This document shows positions 8,844 to 17,234 of a stretch of 64,000 bases of DNA, one piece after another. This DNA comes from Mycolicibacterium rhodesiae (GTDB taxonomy: Bacteria; Actinomycetota; Actinomycetes; Mycobacteriales; Mycobacteriaceae): assembly GCF_002086695.1 (NCBI RefSeq), contig NZ_MVIH01000004.1, positions 62,001 to 126,000 on the forward strand, written 5' to 3'. Made by a program: the position numbers and the translations under genes. The first letter of the stretch is position 1. Every line of letters starts with the position of its first letter. Below the pieces are notes generated by a model. That model did not search any database. It was not told the DNA's origin and saw only the letters and a program-made list of their open reading frames with translations.

Positions 8844-9896
8844 GTGAGACACCCGTACTTCGCCTACGGGTCCAACCTCTGCGTGCAGCAGATGGCCCGG
8901 CGCTGTCCCGACGCCGCCGACCCCCGGCCTGCGACGTTGGCCGACCACGACTGGCTGATCAACGAGCGAGGCGTCGCGACCGTCGAGCCCTTCGCAGGCA
9001 GCGAGGTGCACGGGGTGCTGTGGTGGCTGACCGACCACGACCTCGCCACCCTGGACAGCGCCGAAGGGGTGCCGGTGCGGTACCGCCGCGACCGACTGAC
9101 CGTGCAGACCGCCGACGGCCCCGCCGCGGCGTGGGTGTACATCGATCACCGCACCGAACCCGGCCCGCCCCGGCCGGGCTATCTGGAACGCATCATCGAC
9201 GGCGCCCAGCACCACGGCCTGCCACAGCGTTGGGTGGACTTTCTGCGCCGCTGGGACCCAGCACACTGGCCGCGACCGCTGGCATCGAACAAGACTGGAC
9301 CACAATCACTTTCGGAGCTGCTCGCCGACCCGTCGGTCGTCGAGGTGAGCCGGCTGCGGTCACGGTTCGGGTTTCTGGCCATTCACGGCGGCGGCCTCGA
9401 GCAGATGACCGACGTCATCGCCGAACGAGCCGCCGATGCCGCCGGGGCGTCGCTGTATCTGCTGCGCCACCCGAAGGACTACCCACATCACCTGCCGTCG
9501 GCACGCTATCTCGGCGCCGAATCAGACCGTCTTGCTGCGTTTTTGGACCACGTCGAGGTGGCGGTCTCCCTGCACGGGTACGGGCGCATCGGCCGCAGCA
9601 CCGAACTGCTGGCCGGTGGCGGCAATCGGGAGCTGGCCGACCACCTGGCCGCCCACATCGAGCTGCCCGGCTACCGCATCGTCACCGACCTCGACGCGAT
9701 CCCCGCCGAACTGCGCGGTCTGCATCCGAACAACCCGGTCAACCGGGTCAGCGGCGGCGGCACGCAGCTGGAATTGCCGACGCGGGTGCGCGGTATCAGC
9801 CCGCGCAGCCAGCCGCCGAATGCCGACGGCCTGTCCCCCGCCACCTCCGCGCTGGTACAGGGACTGGTCAGCGCAGCACACGCGTGGACGCTCTAA
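8844..9896 (+). CDS. Fusion of a gamma-glutamylcyclotransferase-like domain and a poly-gamma-glutamate hydrolase domain
   Basis: 350 residues in two parts. Residues 1-140 form a GGCT-like fold: FAYGSNL at 6-12 and the likely catalytic acid E74 in LDSAEGVPVRY. Residues about 170-345 match the phage/Bacillus-type poly-gamma-glutamate hydrolase family (Gamma_PGA_hydro): FLAIHGGGLEQ, LRHPKDYPHHLPSARY, VSLHGYG, and GLHPNNPVNR with GGGTQLELP. Both halves act on gamma-glutamyl bonds in their families, so a joint gamma-glutamyl peptide degrading role is plausible. It has no signal peptide and is probably cytosolic. The GTG start lies one base after the mntH stop, so the genes are likely coupled. Confidence 0.85.
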   Translation: MRHPYFAYGSNLCVQQMARRCPDAADPRPATLADHDWLINERGVATVEPFAGSEVHGVLWWLTDHDLATLDSAEGVPVRYRRDRLTVQTADGPAAAWVYIDHRTEPGPPRPGYLERIIDGAQHHGLPQRWVDFLRRWDPAHWPRPLASNKTGPQSLSELLADPSVVEVSRLRSRFGFLAIHGGGLEQMTDVIAERAADAAGASLYLLRHPKDYPHHLPSARYLGAESDRLAAFLDHVEVAVSLHGYGRIGRSTELLAGGGNRELADHLAAHIELPGYRIVTDLDAIPAELRGLHPNNPVNRVSGGGTQLELPTRVRGISPRSQPPNADGLSPATSALVQGLVSAAHAWTL

Positions 9897-9986
9897 CCGT
9901 CCGGGATACGAACTCCAGCAGTCGAATCGGTTAACGCCGACCCTGTCGGCTGCGTATCGACCCGGCGTTGCGACAGGATCCACGCT

Positions 9987-11078
9987 ATGGCCGACGTCGA
10001 CTTCTCGCTTCTGGACCTGCCCCGCGAGACCCCACCGCCGGATCCGGAGGCATATCTGCGCGCGGCGATGGCCTGGCACTTCGGCGCCGACACCGGCTCG
10101 CCGTACTGGCTGCGCACCGCACAACGCCTGGACTTCGACCCGCTCACCGACGTCCGGACTTTCGCCGACCTGCGGCGGTTCCCGAACCTGGTCAACGAAT
10201 TACGCGACGTCCCGGCGCACGACCTGATCCCGCGCGGCTATGGCACGCCGCCTCCGGTCCCGCTGATATTCGAATCCGGCGGCACGACAGGCGCACCCAA
10301 ACGGACAGCGCAGCTGCCCGACTGGGTGGCGCAGGTGGTCGACTGGCAGACCGACGATTTCCGGCGCGCCGGGTTCGTGCCCGGCGGCGGCTTCCTGTGC
10401 CTCATGCCCAGCGGCCCGCACGGAGTGGGTCACTTCTCCAGAGCCGTGTCCGCCCGGCTCGGCTCGATCTGTCACACGGTCGATCTCGACCCCCGCTGGG
10501 TCAAAAAACTCGTCGCCCGCGGCGCCGCGGCCGAGATGTCGGTCTACCTCAACCATCTGCTCGAACAAGCCGAACACGCTCTGCGAAGTCAGCACATCGT
10601 CAATCTGCACACCACTCCCCCGCTGCTGGACGCGATCGCTCGTGACGGCACGCTCACCCAGTTGGTCGGTGACACGGTTCGCTTCATCATGCTCAGCGGT
10701 GCGCATGTGGACCCCGACACCCTCGATGTGCTGCATGACGTGTTCCCCGACGCCGCCATCGCGATGGTGTTCGGCAGCACGATGATCCTGTCTCAGGCCC
10801 AAACGCGCTCCGGTGGTGAGCAATTCGTGTTCGACCCTCGTAGCCCCTACGTCGTGTTCTGGGTGGTCAATGCTGACACCGGCGAGCCGGTGGGGTACGG
10901 CGAACGCGGCCAGGTGGTGATGAACCACATCAGCAAGGGCATGTTCATTCCCAACAATCTCGAGCGGGACACGGCAATCAGGCTGCCCGGCCCCGACGGG
11001 CACGTCGGCGACTCGGTCGCCGAGGTCGCACCCGTCGCCACCCTCGACGGGGAGGCCGTGATCGAGGGCGTGTACTGA
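9987..11078 (+). CDS. EhpF-like AMP-forming carboxylate-activating enzyme
   Basis: 363 residues with the adenylate-forming P-loop ESGGTTGAPK at 96-105 and a GSTMILSQAQT segment resembling the ANL A5 region. It is short and lacks most of the usual ANL C-terminal domain, as in EhpF of Pantoea griseoluteic acid synthesis, which activates a phenazine carboxylate for reduction. The next gene, one base away, encodes an aldehyde-dehydrogenase/acyl-reductase. I infer that the pair reduces a carboxylic acid to an aldehyde. No phenazine genes lie nearby, so the substrate is unknown. Confidence 0.75.
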   Translation: MADVDFSLLDLPRETPPPDPEAYLRAAMAWHFGADTGSPYWLRTAQRLDFDPLTDVRTFADLRRFPNLVNELRDVPAHDLIPRGYGTPPPVPLIFESGGTTGAPKRTAQLPDWVAQVVDWQTDDFRRAGFVPGGGFLCLMPSGPHGVGHFSRAVSARLGSICHTVDLDPRWVKKLVARGAAAEMSVYLNHLLEQAEHALRSQHIVNLHTTPPLLDAIARDGTLTQLVGDTVRFIMLSGAHVDPDTLDVLHDVFPDAAIAMVFGSTMILSQAQTRSGGEQFVFDPRSPYVVFWVVNADTGEPVGYGERGQVVMNHISKGMFIPNNLERDTAIRLPGPDGHVGDSVAEVAPVATLDGEAVIEGVY

Positions 11079-11079
11079 C

Positions 11080-12447
11080 GTGATCGACCTGCCCGGCCTG
11101 GTACCGAACGGTGAATACCGTTCCCGCAGGCGCGAAGTCATCACCGATACCGCAGGCGTCCCAGTTGCCGAACTGAGCCTGGCGCCACCGCTGTACATCG
11201 CGCGGACCATCGCGGCGCAGCGCACGACCATGCCGCTGCCCATCGATCAACGACGCACCGCGCTGGCCGAAGCGGGTGCGGCATTCGTCGACTCGACGGC
11301 CGCCGGGTTGAACTTCGAGTCGTATGTGCAACTGGTGAGCCGAGTTTCGGGTTTGCCGATCGGCGTTGCCCGCGCTCAGGCCCTCGACGTGAGCGAGGCC
11401 GTCGGCGCCGCGTTCCGCTCGGTGCAGCCGGCCCGGCCGGTCGGCGCGGTTCCGGATTGGCAGGTGATGAGACCTGGGCAGGCCGGCGCGATCTGGTCGC
11501 GGCGCGGCGCGATATTCGGGGTGCACGCATCCGGCAATGCGCCCGGCGTCCACGGGCTGTGGCCGCAGGCGCTCGCGTTGGGGTACCGGGTGGCGATTCG
11601 GCCGTCACGGCGTGAGCCGTTCACCGCGCACCGGCTCGTCACCGCATTGCGGGACACCGGGTTCCGCGACGACGACGTCACCTACCTACCCACCGATCAC
11701 GCCGGAGCCGACGAGATCATCAGCTCGGCCGATCTCGCCCTGGTGTACGGGGGCGACGACGTGGTCGCCAAGTACGGCAGCAACCCGAGCGTCTTCGTCA
11801 ACGGTCCGGGCCGCACCAAGATCGTGCTGACGGCCGAGCAGGACTGGCACGAGCACCTGGACGTCATCGTCGACTCGATCTCCCGGCTGGGCGGCATGGC
11901 CTGTGTCAACACCACTGCCGTGTTGGTCGAGGGCGACGCGGCGGGGCTGGCCGCAGCGATCGCGCAGCGGCTGCGCACCATCGAGGCACTGCCCGCCGAT
12001 GATGAGCGCGCAGTACTGCCGACTCAGCCGCTGGCGAGTGCCGAGGCCATCGCCAGACGGGTGGCCGCGCGAGCGGCGGGCACGACCGCGCTGCTCGGCG
12101 CCGACCAGATCGTGGCCGACCTCGGTGACGGCCGGGCAGCACTGCGCCCGGCCGTCCACCTGCTTGCCGGCCCGGATTCCGAGAAGCTCGGCACCGAGTT
12201 GCCGTTCCCCTGCGTCTGGGTCACCCCGTGGGAGCGTGTGGCGGGGATCGCCGTGCTGCGCAATTCACTGGTGATCGGTGCGTTCACCGAGGACGACAGC
12301 CTGGTGACCGCACTGCTCACCGAGCCCACGATCGCCAACGTGTACCGCGGACCGGTACCGACGTACTACACGGCGACCGGGCTGCCCCACGACGGTTTCC
12401 TGGCCGATTTCCTGATGCGCACGAAGGGGTTCGTCCGCGGCGAATGA
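11080..12447 (+). CDS. Aldehyde dehydrogenase-fold acyl reductase (EhpG/LuxC-like)
   Basis: 455 residues with an ALDH-superfamily fold. The probable nucleophile is C275 in GGMACVNTTAV, and HASGNAPGVHGLWPQAL marks the cofactor region of LuxC-like acyl reductases. The GTG start follows the previous stop after one base, so the gene is translationally coupled to the acid-activating enzyme. The expected reaction is NAD(P)H-dependent reduction of the activated acyl group to an aldehyde. Substrate unknown. It ends 15 bases before the SigK promoter of the next operon. Confidence 0.75.
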   Translation: MIDLPGLVPNGEYRSRRREVITDTAGVPVAELSLAPPLYIARTIAAQRTTMPLPIDQRRTALAEAGAAFVDSTAAGLNFESYVQLVSRVSGLPIGVARAQALDVSEAVGAAFRSVQPARPVGAVPDWQVMRPGQAGAIWSRRGAIFGVHASGNAPGVHGLWPQALALGYRVAIRPSRREPFTAHRLVTALRDTGFRDDDVTYLPTDHAGADEIISSADLALVYGGDDVVAKYGSNPSVFVNGPGRTKIVLTAEQDWHEHLDVIVDSISRLGGMACVNTTAVLVEGDAAGLAAAIAQRLRTIEALPADDERAVLPTQPLASAEAIARRVAARAAGTTALLGADQIVADLGDGRAALRPAVHLLAGPDSEKLGTELPFPCVWVTPWERVAGIAVLRNSLVIGAFTEDDSLVTALLTEPTIANVYRGPVPTYYTATGLPHDGFLADFLMRTKGFVRGE

Positions 12448-12462
12448 TCACGCGGGTCACAC

Positions 12463-12489
12463 CCATCCAAGCGTTCGGGTGCTCCGAAT
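12463..12489 (+). promoter_or_regulatory. SigK-dependent promoter of the DUF1365-sigK-rskA operon
   Basis: CCATCC at 12463-12468 and CCGAAT at 12484-12489 are exact copies of the -35 and -10 elements I recall for mycobacterial SigK promoters, here 15 bases apart. Seven bases after the -10 lies GTG 12497, the likely transcription start and also the start codon, implying a leaderless mRNA. Position directly before the sigK operon fits SigK autoregulation, as known for Rv0449c in M. tuberculosis. Confidence 0.75.
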
Positions 12490-12496
12490 ACCGGAT

Positions 12497-13276
12497 GTGG
12501 AACCGACAAGCACCCTCACAGGCCGCCCGACGACCGCGCTGTACCGGACCCGCATCACACAATTGCGCAGGTCACCGGTGCACCACCACACCGAGCGGTG
12601 CAGCTACAGCTGGTACGTCGACATCGACGACCTGCCGCGGCTGCCCCGGTGGCTGCAGCCCTTCGCCCGCTTCGAGGGCGCCGACCACTTCCAGGGGGCG
12701 CCTGACGACACCTTGCGCCAGCGGGTCGACGCGGTTCTGGCCGACCACGGCGTCCACCTGCCGGGTGGGCGGATCACCGCACTGCTTCTGCCGCGCGTGC
12801 TGGGCCGGACCTGCAACCCGCTGAGCCTGTTCTGGTGTCACGACGCCCAGGGCGTCCTGCGCTGTGTGCTCGCCGAGATGCAGCACGGCGGGCGTCGGCA
12901 TGCCTACCTGCTGCCTCCGGGTGAATACGCCTCCCCTTTCGACGGGTCGGGAGGCCAGTACGTGATCCGCGCGCCATTGCCCGACGAAGAAGTGGACCTG
13001 CGGATGTCACTGCTCCGCGATCACCAGACCGCCGTGGTTGCCACCATCCGTGGCACTCGTCGGCCCGCCACCGTCGCGCAGATCCTGCGACTGCAGGTGA
13101 CGGCGCCGCTGGCTCCGCAGATGACCGCGCTGAGCATGCGGGTCCACGACGTCGTGCTGCGGCTGCGCGGCGTCCCGGCGATGCCGCGACCGGCCGAGCA
13201 GCTGGAACGCTCGCCGCACACCGTGGCCATCCGTCCGGGTTGGACCGCGCAGAAATGTTCGTGGATGCCATCGTGA
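12497..13276 (+). CDS. DUF1365 protein (Rv0448c-like) of the sigK locus
   Basis: 259 residues of the DUF1365 family, with YRTRITQLR, FSYSWY-like CSYSWYVDIDDLP and TCNPLSLFWCHD, the last being the typical NPLSFFWC motif. In M. tuberculosis this family member lies in the Rv0449c-Rv0444c SigK operon. Here the FAD-dependent oxidase, UfaA1 and Rv0446c genes are missing and DUF1365 leads straight into sigK. I place the start at GTG 12497 because the SigK -10 element overlaps the upstream GTG at 12479. Biochemical function is unknown; a membrane-lipid role is suspected from its usual cyclopropane-synthase neighbours. Confidence 0.85.
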   Translation: MEPTSTLTGRPTTALYRTRITQLRRSPVHHHTERCSYSWYVDIDDLPRLPRWLQPFARFEGADHFQGAPDDTLRQRVDAVLADHGVHLPGGRITALLLPRVLGRTCNPLSLFWCHDAQGVLRCVLAEMQHGGRRHAYLLPPGEYASPFDGSGGQYVIRAPLPDEEVDLRMSLLRDHQTAVVATIRGTRRPATVAQILRLQVTAPLAPQMTALSMRVHDVVLRLRGVPAMPRPAEQLERSPHTVAIRPGWTAQKCSWMPS

Positions 13277-13329
13277 CATGTGCGGCCGGAGGGGCCGTTA
13301 GGCTACGCGACGATGCCAGCAACATGTGG

Positions 13330-13893
13330 ATGGCGGCGTTGACGACCGCGGCTGCTGAACTCGACGCACTTCTGCGCCGGGTGGCTCAGCGCGACGCCGA
13401 TGCCTTTGCCTCTTTTTACGACGCCACCCGCTCGCGGGTGTACGGACTGGTCACCCGCGTACTGCGGGATCAGGGGTACAGCGAAGAGACGACCCAGGAC
13501 GTCTACCTACAGGTATGGCGGACCGCGGAAAGCTACGACCCTGCCTCGGGCAGCGCGGTCGCCTGGCTTCTGACACTGGCGCACCGCCGCGCCGTCGATC
13601 GGGTCCGCTCCGAGCAGGCCGCCACGCAGCGCGAGTCCCGGTATGGCGCGAGCAGTGTCGAGCCGCCGCTGGACCACGTGGCCGACGCGGTGATCACCGA
13701 AGACGAACGGCGACAGGTGACCGCCTGCCTCGACGGGCTCACCGAGGTGCAGCGCGAGTGCATCGAACTCGCCTATTACCAAGGAATGACTTACGTGCAG
13801 GTGTCGGAGCGCTTGGCCGCCAACCTGGCTACGGTCAAGTCCCGAATGCGCGATGCGCTTCGTGGCCTGCGTAATTGTTTGGGTGTGCGATGA
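13330..13893 (+). CDS. sigK: ECF RNA polymerase sigma factor SigK
   Basis: 187 residues when started at ATG 13330, exactly the M. tuberculosis SigK length. The sequence is strongly SigK-like from [20 protein letters not shown] to [14 protein letters not shown]. Region 2 (about 25-95) includes [15 protein letters not shown]; region 4 (about 130-187) carries the [23 protein letters not shown]. In-frame starts at 13240 and 13324 would add unmatched residues. Regulated by RskA, with which it overlaps by ATGA. In M. tuberculosis SigK drives mpt70/mpt83 and its own locus. Confidence 0.95.
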   Translation: MAALTTAAAELDALLRRVAQRDADAFASFYDATRSRVYGLVTRVLRDQGYSEETTQDVYLQVWRTAESYDPASGSAVAWLLTLAHRRAVDRVRSEQAATQRESRYGASSVEPPLDHVADAVITEDERRQVTACLDGLTEVQRECIELAYYQGMTYVQVSERLAANLATVKSRMRDALRGLRNCLGVR

Positions 13894-14621
13894 CTGAACC
13901 ACACGAAACCGACGTGCTGGAGCTGGCGGTGCCGTATGCGCTGCATGCGGTGTCCGACGCCGAGCGCGGCGAGATCGAGGACCGCCTGGCGCGGCTGGCG
14001 CGGCCCGAAGCCGACGCCTTCTACGACGAGGTGCGGGCCGTCCGCGAGACCATGGCTGTCGTCTCCGCGGTGAGCGCCAGTGAACCTCCCGCCGATCTGC
14101 GGCGCCGGCTGCTGTCCGCGGTGGCCGAGGACAACGTGCGCGGTCTGCCTGTGGCCCAACCTGTTTCGACGGGCCGGGGCTGGCGGGGCGCGGTGCTCGC
14201 GGTGGCGGCGGCGTTGGTGATCGGCCTGGGCGCGGTGGGTGTCGGTATCGCATTGCGGCCGGAGCCTGCAAAGGTGTCAACCGCGCAGCAGGTCTTCGGC
14301 GCTCCCGACGTGCACACGGTCTCCGGCGCGATTCCCGGCGGCGGCACCGCGACGCTGGTGTTCTCTCGCGAGAAGAACGCCGGCGTGCTGGTGATGAACG
14401 ATGTGCCGAAACCAACGCCGGGCACGGTGTATCAGATGTGGCTGGTCGGCAACAGCGGCGCCACGTCGGCCGGGACGATGGACGACAAGGCGGTGACGCC
14501 GTCGACGACGGCGGTGCTTCCGGACCTCGGCAATTCGACGGCGCTGAAGTTCACCGTCGAACCGGGAACGGGATCCACCCAGCCGACCGGTGCCGTGGTG
14601 GCCGAACTGCCGCTGGCCTAA
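13890..14621 (+). CDS. rskA: Anti-sigma-K factor RskA
   Basis: 243 residues. The cytosolic N-terminus (about 1-95) has the anti-sigma fold ([20 protein letters not shown]), one membrane helix lies at about 97-118 ([20 protein letters not shown]), and an extracytoplasmic RskA C-terminal domain follows (about 120-243) with VYQMWLVG and a [10 protein letters not shown] end. It binds and holds SigK until cut by regulated proteolysis. The ATG overlaps the sigK stop, so the two are made together. A TTG at 13875 is possible but unneeded. Its stop overlaps the convergent gene at 14618. Confidence 0.93.
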   Translation: MTEPHETDVLELAVPYALHAVSDAERGEIEDRLARLARPEADAFYDEVRAVRETMAVVSAVSASEPPADLRRRLLSAVAEDNVRGLPVAQPVSTGRGWRGAVLAVAAALVIGLGAVGVGIALRPEPAKVSTAQQVFGAPDVHTVSGAIPGGGTATLVFSREKNAGVLVMNDVPKPTPGTVYQMWLVGNSGATSAGTMDDKAVTPSTTAVLPDLGNSTALKFTVEPGTGSTQPTGAVVAELPLA

Positions 14622-15712
14622 GTTTCCACAGTGGCCGCCGCGGCGACGGCGACGACGTCGGCGATGTCGTGCCGTTCCCGCCACGCGGCGCGCTGCCGCA
14701 TCGCCCCGTTGCCGTCCCGCAGCAAGCGGCCCATCTCGGCGTGCACCCATTCGCCGTCACCGAGTTCGTCCAATGCCGGCTGCAGCAGGCCCAGCCATTC
14801 GCCCAGCACCCGTGACGTCGGAGCCGTCGCCCACCCCTCGATCACGTCGATGGTCTGGCCGTCCAATCCGTCGTGCGCGGCCTTCCAATAGGCGGCGCGC
14901 AGGACGTGGTCGTCGACCTTGGGGGCCTTCTCGCCCCCGCGGTGGGCCGCGAGCGCGGTCATCACCGCGGCACGGCTGAGTGTCGCCAGCAGAACGGTCT
15001 CAGCCGCGGTGGCCGGGACGTCGGCGACCCGGATCTCGACCGTCGGGAACTTCTCGGACGGCCGCACATCCCAATAGACCATGCCCTCGTCGAGCATGGC
15101 GCCCGAGTCGTTCATCAGTGCCACGATCGCGTCGTAGTGCTCGGCCGAATCGAAGTGCGGCGGCGGTCCGGCGCTGGGCCAGCGGCCCCACAGCACGCTG
15201 CGCCAACTCGCGTGGCCACTGTCGGCGTTGCGGTAGATCGCCGAGTTGGCGGTCAAGGCCAGCAGCATCGGCAGCCACGGACGCAACCAGTTGCTGACGG
15301 CAATCGCCGCGTCACGGTCGGGCACCTCGACATGGACATGACACCCGCAGATGCCTTGCTCATGGGCGATCATGCCGAACCGCTCGGCGATGTCCCGGTA
15401 ACGCGGTTTGTCGGTGATGGGAAAACTGTGCGGCACCGTGGGCGGCAGACCGACGGCCAGCAGTCGCGCACCTGCCTTCTCGGCGGACTCGGCCACGACC
15501 GCCCGGAGCTCGTTGATCTGTTGGCGCAGTTGCGAACTCGTCTGCGCCACCTCGGTAGCCGTCTCGACCTGACACGAGGTCAGTTCCAGTTGCAGCTCGA
15601 CCCCGCGTTCGGCCGCGTACCTGGCGACTTCGGTATTGCGGGCGACCGGTTCACCGGTGCTGGGATCGACGAGGAGGAATTCCTCCTCCACGCCGACGCT
15701 GGGTGGATTCAC
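14618..15712 (-). CDS. YbdK-type carboxylate-amine ligase (glutamate-cysteine ligase 2 family)
   Basis: About 364 residues of the GCS2 / YbdK family: [19 protein letters not shown] at the N-terminus, the Mg-binding HVHVEVPD, and [18 protein letters not shown]. Family members form gamma-glutamyl-type amide bonds with ATP; E. coli YbdK shows weak glutamate-cysteine ligase activity. Mycobacteria use mycothiol rather than glutathione, so the true substrate is open. It is not the closest form of Rv0433. GTG 15712 is chosen as start because it sits just before the conserved GVEEEF; upstream starts cannot be excluded. Divergent from the F420 enzyme. Confidence 0.8.
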   Translation of the reverse strand: MNPPSVGVEEEFLLVDPSTGEPVARNTEVARYAAERGVELQLELTSCQVETATEVAQTSSQLRQQINELRAVVAESAEKAGARLLAVGLPPTVPHSFPITDKPRYRDIAERFGMIAHEQGICGCHVHVEVPDRDAAIAVSNWLRPWLPMLLALTANSAIYRNADSGHASWRSVLWGRWPSAGPPPHFDSAEHYDAIVALMNDSGAMLDEGMVYWDVRPSEKFPTVEIRVADVPATAAETVLLATLSRAAVMTALAAHRGGEKAPKVDDHVLRAAYWKAAHDGLDGQTIDVIEGWATAPTSRVLGEWLGLLQPALDELGDGEWVHAEMGRLLRDGNGAMRQRAAWRERHDIADVVAVAAAATVET

Positions 15713-15821
15713 GAAGCACAGACATGCCCACGCCACAGGGCGGCCAAACCCAAAGGTCAGCAGTGCCACATACCGAGACCGACACTGTCGATCGCGCTGA
15801 GCCCGGCCATAGCATGCCGGG

Positions 15822-16655
15822 ATGGTCAAAGACTTTCGCTTCGGCATCGGTGTGCGGTCGGTCAAGTCGGCACAGCGGCTGCGCGAGACGGTGCGCAGGT
15901 TCGAAGATCTGGGCTTCGACGTCCTGCATGTCCCGGACCATCTCGGCCGCTTCGGGGTGCCCGCGCCGTTCCCCACCATGGTTGCCGCGGCCGAGGCCGC
16001 CAAGACCATGCGGGTGGGGACGTTCGTGATCAACGCGGCGTTCTACAAGCCGGCGTTACTGGCTCGCGACGCCGTCGCCGTCGACGTCCTCAGCGAGGGC
16101 CGCCTCGACCTCGGCTTGGGCACCGGCTACGTGCGCGAGGAATTCGAGGCAGCCGAGATGGCGTATCCGAGTGCCGGTGAGCGGGTCGACCATCTGCGGC
16201 ACACCACGCAGTACCTCAAGCAGACCGCGCCGACGATCCCGATCCTGATCGCGGGCAACGGCGACCGGGTGCTGCGGATCGCCGCCCAGCATGCCGACAT
16301 CATCGGCTTGACCGGGGGCGGGGTGCCGGAGTACCCGGGCCATGACCCGCTGGCCGAGCGCATCGACTTCGTGCGGGCCGCGGCCGGCGACCGGTTCGCC
16401 GACCTCGAACTGAACATCGCCATCACCGGGGTGCCGACGGATTCGTCGGGCATCCCCGACCTGGCACTGACCCGCGGGTACGCCCCCGATGCCACCGAGG
16501 AGCAACTGCTGGCGCTGCCGACCGTGCTGACGGGAACGCCGCGGGACATCGCGGATACCCTGCGGGCGCGGCGCGACGACTACGGCATCACCTACTTCAC
16601 CGTGCAGGACTACCACGCCGAGTACTTCGCCAAGGTCATAGCGGAACTGCGCTAA
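15822..16655 (+). CDS. F420-dependent LLM-class oxidoreductase
   Basis: 277 residues of the luciferase-like (LLM) TIM-barrel superfamily, in the F420-dependent subgroup common in mycobacteria. It starts with FRFGIGVRSVKSAQRLRETV and carries DVLHVPDH, VGTFVINAAFYKPALLAR, RLDLGLGTGYVREEF and PILIAGNGDRVLRIAA. These enzymes use reduced coenzyme F420 for hydride transfer. The substrate is not predictable. Good ATG start and full family length. Confidence 0.88.
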   Translation: MVKDFRFGIGVRSVKSAQRLRETVRRFEDLGFDVLHVPDHLGRFGVPAPFPTMVAAAEAAKTMRVGTFVINAAFYKPALLARDAVAVDVLSEGRLDLGLGTGYVREEFEAAEMAYPSAGERVDHLRHTTQYLKQTAPTIPILIAGNGDRVLRIAAQHADIIGLTGGGVPEYPGHDPLAERIDFVRAAAGDRFADLELNIAITGVPTDSSGIPDLALTRGYAPDATEEQLLALPTVLTGTPRDIADTLRARRDDYGITYFTVQDYHAEYFAKVIAELR

Positions 16656-16709
16656 GGGGTTTGCGAGGCCGTCAAACTGGCAATGGCTCCACGATTGGAG
16701 GCGTACGGC

Positions 16710-16988
16710 ATGGCGGCATTACGGGGCTACTCGATGGAACACAACGGTTATGACGGCAGCAGAATGCAGCACGCTGAGGGCGTTCTCGTGGGGCTGAGGC
16801 GCTGCTCGGTGGATGCGGCGTCCGGGGAGATCGACCAGGTGTCGCGGCGGCACCGGGTGGACGGTGGACGGGTGGCCCAGGCGTTGGTCCGGTTGGCCCA
16901 AGAGGTGGAGCCCGAGGCGGACAGCAATGCGACCGCGGTTGCCCGGTACGAATGGGGCGCGCTGCTGGCGGGAGGACGACGCTCATGA
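16710..16988 (+). CDS. Small ANTAR-like protein (92 aa)
   Basis: The core (AEGVLVGLRRCSVDAASGEI, then RRHRVDGGRVAQALVRLAQ) fits an ANTAR RNA-binding helix bundle at about residues 19-63 of the chosen protein, with a short C-terminal extension and no sensor domain. ATG 16710 is preferred because TTGGAGG lies eight bases before it; ATG 16683 has no such site. ANTAR proteins bind paired hexaloop hairpins in mRNA leaders and block termination. It overlaps the next small ORF by ATGA. Assignment rests on pattern only. Confidence 0.6.
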   Translation: MAALRGYSMEHNGYDGSRMQHAEGVLVGLRRCSVDAASGEIDQVSRRHRVDGGRVAQALVRLAQEVEPEADSNATAVARYEWGALLAGGRRS

Positions 16989-17095
16989 TGCGCCGCTTCG
17001 TCGCCTGGGTTCGTCAGGACTACCCCAAGGCCGCACCGGCGCACGGCCACTGCTATCTGGTTGCGCTGTACTCGCCGCGCGGCGCGGTGCGCTGA
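16985..17095 (+). CDS. Very small ORF, DUF3349-like N-terminus (36 aa)
   Basis: It starts at ATG 16985, overlapping the ANTAR-like gene stop. It reads MMRRFVAWVRQDYPKAAPAH, then a short hydrophobic segment and PRGAVR. The FVxWVRxDYP beginning resembles DUF3349 proteins of mycobacteria (such as Rv0543c), which are about 100 residues, so this may be a short relative or a remnant. Coupling to the gene in front supports translation. Function unknown. Confidence 0.5.
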   Translation: MMRRFVAWVRQDYPKAAPAHGHCYLVALYSPRGAVR

Positions 17096-17148
17096 CCCGC
17101 GGGAATGATGGGCGCGCGGCCGGCAGGCGGTAAGCTGCCAGCCGTTGC

Positions 17149-17221
17149 GCCCCCGTAGCTCAGGGGATAGAGCACGGCTCTCCTAAAGCCGGTGTCGCAG
17201 GTTCGAATCCTGCCGGGGGCA
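17149..17221 (+). tRNA. tRNA-Arg (anticodon CCT)
   Basis: A complete 73-base cloverleaf. The acceptor arms GCCCCCG and CGGGGGC pair fully, the D arm is GCTC/GAGC, the anticodon arm CGGCT/AGCCG encloses the loop CTCCTAA (anticodon CCT, reading AGG), and the T arm GCAGG/CCTGC encloses TTCGAAT. The discriminator base is A; CCA is not encoded. A T-rich run follows at 17223-17228. Confidence 0.97.
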
Positions 17222-17234
17222 CTTTTTTCTTGCG

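Noticed and set aside
9987..12447. Phenazine biosynthesis cluster
   Set aside because: Only the EhpF/EhpG-like pair is present; no phz core genes in the window.
13227..13255. Second CCATCC near the end of DUF1365, possibly an internal sigK promoter
   Set aside because: The expected CCGAAT is absent at 15 bases and only CAGAAA (4/6) lies at 17 bases; the exact promoter at 12463 explains the operon.
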